Shown: positions 17,781-25,567 of the stretch, one piece after another
Layout of the letters: each line of letters starts with the position of its first letter
Position numbering within the stretch: position 1 is the stretch's first letter
Source of the DNA: Massilia sp. W12
Lineage (GTDB): Bacteria > Pseudomonadota > Gammaproteobacteria > Burkholderiales > Burkholderiaceae_D
Assembly (NCBI RefSeq): GCF_037300705.1
Contig: NZ_CP147776.1
Span: 4,402,001 to 4,466,000, forward strand
Direction: 5' to 3'
Length of the DNA: 64,000 nt
Program-made: the position numbers and the translations under genes
The notes under the pieces: model-generated
Database searches by the model: none
What the model saw: only the letters and a program-made list of their open reading frames with translations
What the model was told of the DNA's origin: nothing

Positions 17781-20700
17781 TCATGCATGCGCCGGCATGG
17801 CTTCGGCTTGCGCCAGCACGCGGCGCAGCGCTTCCGCCGCATCGCATGAAACCTGGACTTGCTCCAATACCGCCTGAGCCTGCAACGGGGCCGCAGCCTG
17901 GCCCACCAACGCATCCAAGGCATAGTCGTCGCGCAGCAACTCGGCCATATTCGGCAGGCTGACGCCGGCCTTGGCCGCGTCTTGCGCATCAACATTGAAA
18001 TACACGTCAGTCATATCGACCGACTGACCATTGCTGAGGGTGGCGCTGCTGCGCTCCAGATGCAAATTGTTGTTGGCGTCGAGGAAGGGCAGTTCCTTGA
18101 ATTGCACCATCAGGCTGGCCACGCCGGCCTCATCCAGACCCAGCAATTCGCCAGCATCGGTCACGCCATTGCTGTTGGCGTCGCGCCAGATGCGCAATTC
18201 GGCAAAGCGTTCATCTTGCGCATTGACCTGGCCGTCGCCGTTGGAGTCAAAGCTGGCCAGCTTGGCAAAGCCGGCGCCTTTTTCCACGCCGCCAAACAAT
18301 TCGCTGATATTGTCGATGCGGCCATTTTGATTGTTATCAATCGCCAGCAAGCCGTCATTGCCGGAAACCCAGCCGGATTGAATCGCTTCGCCATTGCCCA
18401 GCAGATCAAAGCTGCCCTGGAAATCAGCGCGCGCAATCGTCTTCACGCCGTCGCCGTTCAGGTCGATCACGATCGGGGTGATGGTGGCGTCCCAGCTCAT
18501 ATCGCTTTCGCCGGATTCGAGGAAGGTGACATCGGTATTCGTCACATTCGCTTTGGATACGCCATCGCCATTCACGTCGGAGTCGATCTGGTCGTTATTG
18601 CCGACGTTCTTCACGCCCCACTTCCAGTTATTCATGTTGACGCCGGCAAAAATGACATTGGTTTTGTCAAATTTGAGGTAGTACGCGCCCGGCGTGATAT
18701 TGCCGAAGTAGTAGTTGCCGTTGCAATTGGTGTAGGTGGTGGCCAGCAATTGGTGGCTGGCGCTGTACAGCATGACTTTGACGCCGCCGATCCCTTCTTC
18801 ATTGTAGTCTTGCACGCCGTCGTGGTCGCGGTCGCGCCACACTTTGTCGCCAATGCAGGCGGTGCGGAACAGGCCGGCGTCCAGGCTCAGATTGTTTTCA
18901 CCATAATTCAGGCGCACCAGCTGAGTGCGGCCATAGCCATCCACATCGGAGTCCAGCGCATCATTGCCGACATCGCGACGCGTGAAATACCAATTGCACG
19001 GCTGCACCACTTCCACGCGGTAATCGCCGGCGTTCAGATTGCTGAACAGATATTTGCCGTCTTTATTGGTGACGGTGGTGGCGATTACTTGGTTGTAAGC
19101 ATTCAGCAAGCGCACGGTGACACCGCTCAGGCCGCGCTCACCCGCTTCCTGCACGCCATTGGCGTTTTTGTCTTCCCACACAAAGTCGCCCAGGCTGGCC
19201 TTGGAGTACAAACCGGCATCGACATTGTTATTCACCTGGCCCGGGGCCAGCGTGATCAGGGTGGTGTTGCCGGCGGCGTCGATATCGCTGTCATTCGCCT
19301 CATTCCCGCCCACGTCTTTACTGGTGACGTAGTAACCGCTGGGGGCTTTCACCGAGACATAATATTTGCCGGCGGCGACATCAAAACCATACATGCCGTT
19401 GGCGTCGGTGGTAGTGCTGGCGACCACGGCGCCGGCTGTGTTTTTCAGCTGCACGGTGACGCCGGCAATTCCGGCTTCGCCCTGGTCTTGCAGACCATTG
19501 CCATTGGCGTCAAACCAGACACGGTCGCCAATATGCGCATTCAAAGCTTGCAAACCCATATCCAGGCTCAGATTGCTTTCGCCGGAAGCCAGGGTCACTT
19601 GCGCGGTCTTGCCATCTGTCGGATTGGCGTCGGAATCAGCCGCATCATTGCCGCCGGCATCGCGCGCGGTGATGGCGTAGCCCGCAGGCAGGCTGTTTTT
19701 GTCAAATTGCACGCTGTACGTGCCGGGTTTCAGATTGGCGAACAGATAGTTGCCATTGGCGTCGGTGCTGGTCACCATGCCGGTGGCCGCGCCATTGGCG
19801 TCGAGCAGGCTGACTTTGACGCCGGCCACGCCGCCTTCGCCGGCATCCTGCACGCCATTTTTATTGTGATCAAACCAGACGCGATCGCCCAATTGCGCGG
19901 TTTTGTACAAGCCGCCGTCAATCGTGCGGTCAGTCGCGCCGGGGGCCAGGGTGATCAAGCCGCTGTTGCCGTTGGCGTCAAAATTGCTGTCGCGCGCACT
20001 GTCGCCGCCCTGGTTTTGCGCGCTCACGCTGTAGCCGGACGGGGTTTGCATAGACACCGTATAGGCGCCCGGATTGACATCAAACTGATACGCGCCGGCG
20101 GCGTCGGTGGTGGCGCTGGCCACCACATTGCCTTGCGCATCTTTGAGCTGCATCACCACGCCGGCGATTCCGCTTTCATCCGCGTCTTGCACGCCATTCG
20201 CGTTTTTATCGTGCCAGACAAAATCGCCCAGATGGGCCGGCGGCACATTAAAAGTCAGATAGTTGGGGCTGAGGCTGAGGTCGCTGGCGTTGCAACCATC
20301 CGTGCCGCCCGCATCGCGCACTTTGAAGCCGACAGCGAAATTGCCGGCCACATTTTGATCCGGCACAAACGCCAGATGACCGGCGCGAATGTCAGCGATG
20401 GCGATTTCAGCGCCGGCGGCCAGCGCCACGCCATTTAATTGCAGGCTGCCGGCCGGCGGCAGGCTGGTGATCACGACGGATTGGAAAGCATGCTGCTCAA
20501 CATCGTCATGGAAACCGAAATCGGCTTCGCTCAAAACCACGCTATTGCCATTCAACAGATCAAAAGATTTGTCCGCAGCGGCCGGGGCATCATTCACCGG
20601 ATCAATAATCACTTGCAAATCCAGGGTGATGGCGTCGCCGTCGCCCAGATTCACCACCAATTCGAGCGTGCTGAAAGAACCATACCAGTTGGCGGCCCAG

Positions 20701-20918
20701 GCGCCCGGACGCACATACACATTTTGCCCATCCAGCAGGCCGAACAAGGGAGTATTGCCTTCGCTTTCATCACCGTTAGGCAGCAGCACCGCCATGCCTT
20801 CGATGTTCAAATCACCCACCCCGGTGTAACCAGCCTGGGTCAGCAAATCACGGATATTGAAGTTGCGTTCTGTATCTTCACAGACATGCACCGCAGTGGA
20901 AAGATTGATAGTAGACAA
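17781..20918 (-). CDS. Large SdrD/Cna-B repeat surface protein, probable type I secretion substrate
   Basis: 1045 residues from a TTG at 20918, chosen because AGGAG sits 5 bases upstream; the ATG at 21011 would add 31 Cys-rich residues without a ribosome site. There is no Sec signal. N-terminal cadherin/VCBS-like region (about 1-228) with PVNDAPAAADKSFDL. Five tandem SdrD B-like domains of about 115 residues start at about 230, each beginning like LGDFVWHDKNANGVQD and ending in DGGLY or DAGLF. A C-terminal calcium-loop region (from about 830) has PIVIDLNGDGV, DNNQNGRIDN, DSNGDGQVN and DANSNGVTD. That Ca-binding tail and the lack of a Sec signal match T1SS substrates. The T1SS operon lies 0.9 kb downstream on the same strand. 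Likely a cell-surface or matrix adhesin. Confidence 0.87.
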   Translation of the reverse strand: MSTINLSTAVHVCEDTERNFNIRDLLTQAGYTGVGDLNIEGMAVLLPNGDESEGNTPLFGLLDGQNVYVRPGAWAANWYGSFSTLELVVNLGDGDAITLDLQVIIDPVNDAPAAADKSFDLLNGNSVVLSEADFGFHDDVEQHAFQSVVITSLPPAGSLQLNGVALAAGAEIAIADIRAGHLAFVPDQNVAGNFAVGFKVRDAGGTDGCNASDLSLSPNYLTFNVPPAHLGDFVWHDKNANGVQDADESGIAGVVMQLKDAQGNVVASATTDAAGAYQFDVNPGAYTVSMQTPSGYSVSAQNQGGDSARDSNFDANGNSGLITLAPGATDRTIDGGLYKTAQLGDRVWFDHNKNGVQDAGEGGVAGVKVSLLDANGAATGMVTSTDANGNYLFANLKPGTYSVQFDKNSLPAGYAITARDAGGNDAADSDANPTDGKTAQVTLASGESNLSLDMGLQALNAHIGDRVWFDANGNGLQDQGEAGIAGVTVQLKNTAGAVVASTTTDANGMYGFDVAAGKYYVSVKAPSGYYVTSKDVGGNEANDSDIDAAGNTTLITLAPGQVNNNVDAGLYSKASLGDFVWEDKNANGVQEAGERGLSGVTVRLLNAYNQVIATTVTNKDGKYLFSNLNAGDYRVEVVQPCNWYFTRRDVGNDALDSDVDGYGRTQLVRLNYGENNLSLDAGLFRTACIGDKVWRDRDHDGVQDYNEEGIGGVKVMLYSASHQLLATTYTNCNGNYYFGNITPGAYYLKFDKTNVIFAGVNMNNWKWGVKNVGNNDQIDSDVNGDGVSKANVTNTDVTFLESGESDMSWDATITPIVIDLNGDGVKTIARADFQGSFDLLGNGEAIQSGWVSGNDGLLAIDNNQNGRIDNISELFGGVEKGAGFAKLASFDSNGDGQVNAQDERFAELRIWRDANSNGVTDAGELLGLDEAGVASLMVQFKELPFLDANNNLHLERSSATLSNGQSVDMTDVYFNVDAQDAAKAGVSLPNMAELLRDDYALDALVGQAAAPLQAQAVLEQVQVSCDAAEALRRVLAQAEAMPAHA

Positions 20919-21657
20919 GCTGGCTCCTGATGAAAAAACGGCACAAACACAAGCTTCTTCGCACGCTGGCAAAGTGGTGTATGGCAAAAAATGGAAATTA
21001 GGTTTGGGCACAAGCCCGAATCCGGGGGTAAGGCTGGGGATGCGGCAGAAAGTGCGTCAGTTATCTGCTCAAACATCCATCCGCACTTGGCACAAGCAAG
21101 TCCGGTCAAATCTGAAACTGCGCTTACATTTCAAAGCTGCCGCGATTATAGCAAAAGTTATCCCACGAGCAATCCAGTTGTTTTAAAGCAAGCGCTCTAA
21201 AATCTTACACCCCCTCTCAAACCCACAAAAACAGCCTCAGAATGGCAAAACGCAAAACAAAGTGTGTCGCGCCAAAATTTTAAAAAAACGCTCCAAACCC
21301 GTTTAATCGCAAAAAAAGCAAGTTCGTATTTTCCACAGTACGACAGGCACTGAAAATCCTGTTCATTAAGCTTGTGGATATGTTTTCAATTATACAAACA
21401 AATTAATTTTAAAACAATCATTCAGATTTACCGTTACCCCTCATCACGCCGCCCACACTCCCCGCACACAGCCAGCAAAAATACCATCTGCAAATAGATT
21501 AATCACATGAAAAGTCAATCCGCAGCGCAAACTGCTGCCCCCGGCCCGGCCTCAAACGGCGCGCCGCACAGTGTTCATGCAAGCAGGAAGTGGAGTGCCT
21601 AAAGCACAGCGGGACGGCAATCAGGGGCCAGACCGGCCCCTTTCACTTGCGCCAAGA
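20919..21657. other. Gene-free AT-rich regulatory region upstream of the SdrD-like gene
   Basis: About 740 bp, markedly AT-rich between 21180 and 21450 compared with its surroundings. No coding sequence is convincing. It is the natural place for the promoter and upstream activation sites of the large surface protein. Two sequences within one mismatch of the DnaA box (TTTTCCACA near 21338 and TGTGGATAT near 21373) are present; nothing else supports an origin. A short GGGGCC/GGCCCC stem lies near 21627-21641. Confidence 0.5.
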
Positions 21658-22146
21658 TCAGCGCGCGCCAGGACAGGCAATGCGCTGCATGGGAAATTCC
21701 ATGCTGCGCGGCTTGCCGTTACGCACACCGGAAATGCGCGCCAACAGCTTGTCGCCGGGCTGCGCCTGATAGCTGATTTTTTGCGGGAAATCATGCTGCG
21801 GATTTTCAAACACCAGTTCAGGCCCGCTGCCGCTTTGCACAAAGCTGGCAGCCGGCTGTCCTGAGGGTTGCGCGGTAAACACCAGCCGCCCCTTCTCATC
21901 CTGATGTATGCGCATGAATTCATATTCCACGGTTTTGCCCTGACGCACCGTGCGCGCCATGCCCAGCATGCTGCCGCCGGCGGGCGGCATCCAATATTCA
22001 TATGAGCCGTCTTCCCTGCCCTCCTGCCGCCAGCAGCCGCTCAACCAGGCCGCATCGCGCCACGCCTGCTCGCGCGCCACAGGCGGCGCCTCTTGCGCAC
22101 CCGCTGCCGCTGCTGCAAAAAACAGCAAACCCATCCATGCCCGCAT
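21658..22146 (-). CDS. DUF6265 family secreted protein
   Basis: 162 residues from the ATG at 22146, preceded by GGAAGGAG at good spacing. Signal peptide MRAWMGLLFFAAAAAGAQ. The mature part holds WLSGCWRQEG, YEYWMPPAGGSMLGMARTV and NPQHDFPQKISYQ, the conserved lipocalin-like beta pattern of DUF6265 proteins, in which a Trp-Leu-x-Gly-x-Trp start is followed by a Met-Pro-Pro segment. Function is unknown in the family; a periplasmic small-ligand barrel is plausible. It stands alone, with no co-directional neighbour within 600 bp on either side. Confidence 0.8.
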   Translation of the reverse strand: MRAWMGLLFFAAAAAGAQEAPPVAREQAWRDAAWLSGCWRQEGREDGSYEYWMPPAGGSMLGMARTVRQGKTVEYEFMRIHQDEKGRLVFTAQPSGQPAASFVQSGSGPELVFENPQHDFPQKISYQAQPGDKLLARISGVRNGKPRSMEFPMQRIACPGAR

Positions 22147-22412
22147 TCTTTTCTCCTTCCGGCACATGCCGGCAAACCATTCTAACAGCCTGCGCCCGGC
22201 CCTTGGCGCAAGCCGGCAATGATGCATTTTTCTGCATCGCCGCCGCCCCCGCCCCTACGCAAACATGACTTGCATTGTGCACAAAATTCTTTCCGTATAT
22301 TGCAAATATATTTAAATGCTTCTACAATGCAATACATGGACAGCCTACATCGCAGCGACAAGGGCCAGCGCCGGCAGTCCCTTCAACCTCACAAGATATT
22401 CAGGAGAACAAT

Positions 22413-23348
22413 ATGAGCCAGCAAGCAAGCTTCCCGTGGCGCGGCGTCTATCCGGCGGTGACCACCAAATTCAAGGAAAACGAAGATCTGGATTTTGCAG
22501 AAATGGAAAAACATTTCGCTTTTCAGATCGACAACGGGGTGCACGGCCTGATCACCGGCGGCTCGCTGGGCGAGGCTTCCACCCTGTCGCTGGAAGAGCG
22601 GCTGGACGTGGCGCGCACCGCGCTGAATGTGGCCGACCGCCGTGTGCCGGTGCTGGCCAATGTCTCGGACACGCGCAGCCGTGACGCCATCCGCTTTGTT
22701 GAGCAAGCCGCCAAGATGGGCGTGCAAGGCTTTATGGTGATGCCTTCCGTGCTGTACGCCGCCGATGCGCGTGAAGCCAAAGAAAATCTGCGCGATATCG
22801 CGCGCGCCGGGCAAAAACCGGTGATGGTGTATAACAATCCGGTCAGCTACAAAGTGGATTTGACGCCGGCTGATTTTGCCGAACTGGCAGACTGCGAATT
22901 GCTGGTGGCGATCAAAGAATCCACCGACAATGTGCGCCGCGTGACAGACCTGCGGAATGCAGTCGGCGCCCGCTATCAAATCTTCATGGGGGTGGATGAT
23001 TTGAGCTATGAAGGTCTGGCCGTGGGCGCGGATGGTCTGGTGGCCGGCTTGTGCGTCGCCTTCCCGCAGGAAACCGTGGCACTGTGGGACTTGATGCAAG
23101 CCAAACAATATGATGCCGCGCTGAAACTGTATCAATGGTTCATGCCGCTGATGCATCTGGATGTCTCGACCAAGCTGGTGCAAAACCTGAAACTGGTGGA
23201 AGCGCTGGTCGGCGTGGGTAATGAAAATGTGCGCCGCCCGCGCCAGCCGCTGGTCGGGGCCGAACGTGAAAAAGTGATTGGCGTGGTGCGCAATGCGCTG
23301 GCCAATCGTCCGAATCTGCTTGAACTGGGTTGGCGCGGCGCGCGTTAA
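22413..23348 (+). CDS. DHDPS/N-acetylneuraminate-lyase family aldolase or dehydratase
   Basis: 311 residues; ATG at 22413 preceded by CAGGAG. A TIM-barrel class I lyase: ITGGSLGEASTLSLEER is the GxxGE loop, VMVYNNPV has the catalytic Tyr, and VAIKES the Schiff-base Lys. It differs from biosynthetic DapA at many positions, and the GntR regulator follows in the same direction 260 bp downstream. A catabolic pyruvate- or ketoglutarate-forming reaction (for example in hydroxyproline or sugar-acid breakdown) is therefore likelier than lysine synthesis. The substrate cannot be read from sequence. An ATATT-N3-AATAT palindrome lies upstream at about 22302-22314 and could be an operator. Confidence 0.85.
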   Translation: MSQQASFPWRGVYPAVTTKFKENEDLDFAEMEKHFAFQIDNGVHGLITGGSLGEASTLSLEERLDVARTALNVADRRVPVLANVSDTRSRDAIRFVEQAAKMGVQGFMVMPSVLYAADAREAKENLRDIARAGQKPVMVYNNPVSYKVDLTPADFAELADCELLVAIKESTDNVRRVTDLRNAVGARYQIFMGVDDLSYEGLAVGADGLVAGLCVAFPQETVALWDLMQAKQYDAALKLYQWFMPLMHLDVSTKLVQNLKLVEALVGVGNENVRRPRQPLVGAEREKVIGVVRNALANRPNLLELGWRGAR

Positions 23349-23406
23349 TCACAGCCAAGTGGTACTGCTGTGCCGGCGCATGCGCCGGCAGTCTCCTCGC
23401 TTTATA

Positions 23407-23440
23407 TGGCCGGCTGCAGCAGCCCGGCCATTTTTTATTG
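23407..23440 (+). terminator. Intrinsic terminator downstream of the DHDPS-family gene
   Basis: Stem TGGCCGG / CCGGCCA with a 10-base loop followed by TTTTTTATT. A second perfect palindrome (TGCCGGCGCATGCGCCGGCA) sits just upstream at about 23371-23390. The terminator separates the lyase transcript from the GntR gene. Confidence 0.85.
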
Positions 23441-23608
23441 TGCGGCGGCAAGCTGACAAGGCGCGCGCCAGCCTCAGTAAAACTTGCCATTTTTATCATA
23501 CGATACCGCTATCCGCATTTGCATTATGGCAATCCGCACAATCGCAGCTGCAAACACGGTACAATGCGCGTTTGCTCCTTGCTATTCAATACAGATACGG
23601 AAACCGCT

Positions 23609-24289
23609 ATGCCGACCGTGATGCAGCCAGCCCGCATGAGCGCCGCAGCGCGCCCCAAGATGCGCGCCGCCGATGTGGCCTATGATGTTCTGGAAAACCT
23701 GATCGTCACCTTGCAGTTAAAACCCGGGGTGCCGGTGGTGGAAGCCGAACTGATAGAAATGACGGGGCTGGGACGCACGCCTTTGCGCGAAGCCTTGATG
23801 CGCATGACCACCAATGGCTTGATCGTGCAACTCCCCCGGCGCGGCCTGATCATCAGCGATATTGAGGCCGCCGGCCATATCAGCCTGTTAGAAACGCGGC
23901 GCGTGTTGGAACGCCTCATCGCCGCCAGCGCCGCGCGGCGCGCCAGTCCGCCGCAACGGCAGGACATCTTGCGCTGCGGCGAAGAAATGGTGCAAGCCGC
24001 CACCAAACAGGAATTAGCGTTTTACATGCAAGCCGACCAGGCGCTTGACCACGCCGTGCACAGCGCCTGCCGCAATCCCTCCGCCGTGGCGGCGGTGGTG
24101 CCGCTGGTGATCAAATGCCGCCGCTTCTGGTACGCCTATCAGCATGAAGGCGACGTCGAACAGGGCGCGAGACTGCATTTGAAACTGGCGCAGTCGATTG
24201 TGGACGGCAATGAACAAGCCGCCGTGCGCGACTCTGACGCCTTAATGGATTATCTGGAATCGGTGACGCGCAAGGTGATTGAGGGGTGA
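23609..24289 (+). CDS. GntR-family (FadR/FCD subfamily) transcriptional regulator
   Basis: 226 residues from the ATG at 23609. N-terminal winged helix (about 15-80) with VAYDVLENLIVTLQLKPGVP, LIEMTGLGRTPLREALMRM and NGLIVQLPRRGLIISDI, the GntR recognition pattern. A C-terminal all-helical FCD domain (about 95-220) carries metal-ligand-type residues in ETRRVLERLIA, DQALDHAVHSA and HLKLAQSIVDG. It probably controls the adjacent DHDPS-family lyase in response to a carboxylic-acid ligand; this is inferred from proximity. Its stop lies 13 bp from the convergent cas2 stop. Confidence 0.88.
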   Translation: MPTVMQPARMSAAARPKMRAADVAYDVLENLIVTLQLKPGVPVVEAELIEMTGLGRTPLREALMRMTTNGLIVQLPRRGLIISDIEAAGHISLLETRRVLERLIAASAARRASPPQRQDILRCGEEMVQAATKQELAFYMQADQALDHAVHSACRNPSAVAAVVPLVIKCRRFWYAYQHEGDVEQGARLHLKLAQSIVDGNEQAAVRDSDALMDYLESVTRKVIEG

Positions 24290-24302
24290 GCGGTGGCGCT
24301 GG

Positions 24303-24629
24303 CTAAAACAGTGCAAACTGCTCAGGCGCCTCTTGTGGCGGAGCTGCAGCGCCCCCCTGAAAACATAAAATACGCTCGTATTGCTTGTCAGTGAATTGCA
24401 AAATGCTGACTTGCCCGCCAGGCGGCAAGTTGGATTGAATTTTGCCGCACAGGGTTTCCATTTGTTTTTGGCTGGCGCAAAAACGCGCGTACACAGAGAG
24501 TTGCACCATTTCAAAGCCGATATCCTGCAAAGCATGCCGAAAATCATTGGCGGCTTTGCGCTCCACTTTGCTTAGTACAGGCAGATCAAACATTACCAAT
24601 AACCACATGATGCGGTAACCCGATAACAT
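24303..24629 (-). CDS. cas2: CRISPR-associated endonuclease Cas2
   Basis: 108 residues. The ferredoxin-like fold starts WLLVMFDLPVLSKVERKAAN with the conserved Asp after the first strand, and continues VQLSVYARFCASQKQMETL and KQYERILCF, as in type II Cas2 proteins. Cas2 dimers bridge Cas1 dimers in the spacer-integration complex. The ATG overlaps the cas1 stop (TGATG), so it is the last gene of the coupled cas9-cas1-cas2 operon. Nothing resembling csn2 or cas4 follows. Confidence 0.95.
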   Translation of the reverse strand: MLSGYRIMWLLVMFDLPVLSKVERKAANDFRHALQDIGFEMVQLSVYARFCASQKQMETLCGKIQSNLPPGGQVSILQFTDKQYERILCFQGGAAAPPQEAPEQFALF

Positions 24630-25567
24630 CAGCCTTGCTCCAGGCTGGCAGCCAAATCCAGCGCCAAACCGGGCAGGGGTAATTCCAATTTATCGCGCTC
24701 GGCGCAAAACACCTGCGCCAAGGAGGTCGCCAGGCGCTGTATGCACAACATCATCGGCGTCACACCTTGCGCGGTTTGCATATCGTGATAGAGGCAATTG
24801 ACCAGTTTGCGCTTGAGTTCCGGCGTCAAGCCCTGCTCCAGCAAACCTTGACGCTGACACAACAACACTTGCAAATCGATCATGGGACGAAACGGCTCCA
24901 TCAAATCATCCACCAACCGCATTGGATTTTGATCGTTGGAATGATGCAAGCCAATGCTGGGATGCAAACCCGCAGCCACCACAGCACGCGCAGCACAAGC
25001 ACGCAGGACGGTATAGCCGTAATTCAAAGCTGCATTTTCGCCATCCCCTTCCTGATTACGCCTGAATTCTGGGCCAAACAGCATTTGCCAATATTTGCGC
25101 GCGCCCTGCGCTTCCAGATTGTCCGGATCGCCAGCCTTCACCTTACGCGCCAATTGCAGTAAAACCACATCATTTTGTCCGATCGACGCCAGCACGCAAG
25201 CTTGCTGCTGCAATTTTGCTTTTACAATTTCCGCCCATAAGCGTTTGAGCAAAGGCAAGTTTGCCTGCAGTTGCGCATCAATCCGCCCGCCTTGCAAATA
25301 ATGCCCATCCAGGGACAACAACATGCCAACCGGCATGTGATTGGCTCCGCACAAGACAAACGGCGCACCACGCTCAGCCAGCGCCACCAGCAAATTATTG
25401 GTGTAAGTAAGACCGTGCGCGTGCGCAATCAAAGCGGCGATATCGTCAAGCGGGATCTGTCCCAGTAATCGCCCGTCCACTCCGCTTTCATGCACTTGCA
25501 TGAAGCCACGCGACAAGGACAGATGACGCCTGTCATCAGCAACTTCGACAATGCGCCCGCAACTCAT
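24629..25567 (-). CDS. cas1: CRISPR-associated integrase Cas1 (type II)
   Basis: 312 residues from the ATG at 25567 (MSCGRIVEVADDRRH), which overlaps the cas9 stop by ATGA; an upstream GTG at 25576 would add three residues. The N-terminal beta domain is followed by the helical catalytic domain. Active-site residues are visible as Glu in GENAALNYGYTVL, His in LHPSIGLHHSND and Asp/Glu in LVDDLMEPFRPMID. With Cas2 it integrates new protospacers. Its length and coupling to cas9 and cas2 fit subtype II-C. Confidence 0.95.
   Translation of the reverse strand: MSCGRIVEVADDRRHLSLSRGFMQVHESGVDGRLLGQIPLDDIAALIAHAHGLTYTNNLLVALAERGAPFVLCGANHMPVGMLLSLDGHYLQGGRIDAQLQANLPLLKRLWAEIVKAKLQQQACVLASIGQNDVVLLQLARKVKAGDPDNLEAQGARKYWQMLFGPEFRRNQEGDGENAALNYGYTVLRACAARAVVAAGLHPSIGLHHSNDQNPMRLVDDLMEPFRPMIDLQVLLCQRQGLLEQGLTPELKRKLVNCLYHDMQTAQGVTPMMLCIQRLATSLAQVFCAERDKLELPLPGLALDLAASLEQG

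Noticed and set aside
17859..20438. Long 859-codon plus-strand open frame opposite the SdrD-like gene
   Set aside because: Antisense shadow of repetitive GC-rich coding DNA: no ribosome site, odd composition (Ile/Ala/His-rich), and the minus strand carries clear domains.
21330..21385. Near-DnaA-box pair (TTTTCCACA, TGTGGATAT) in an AT-rich block as a possible replication origin
   Set aside because: Only two imperfect boxes and no dnaA, dnaN, gidA or parAB genes nearby; chance in AT-rich DNA is sufficient.
24290..24302. Search for csn2 or cas4 after cas2
   Set aside because: Only 13 bp separate cas2 from the convergent GntR gene, so neither II-A nor II-B accessory genes are present; subtype II-C stands.
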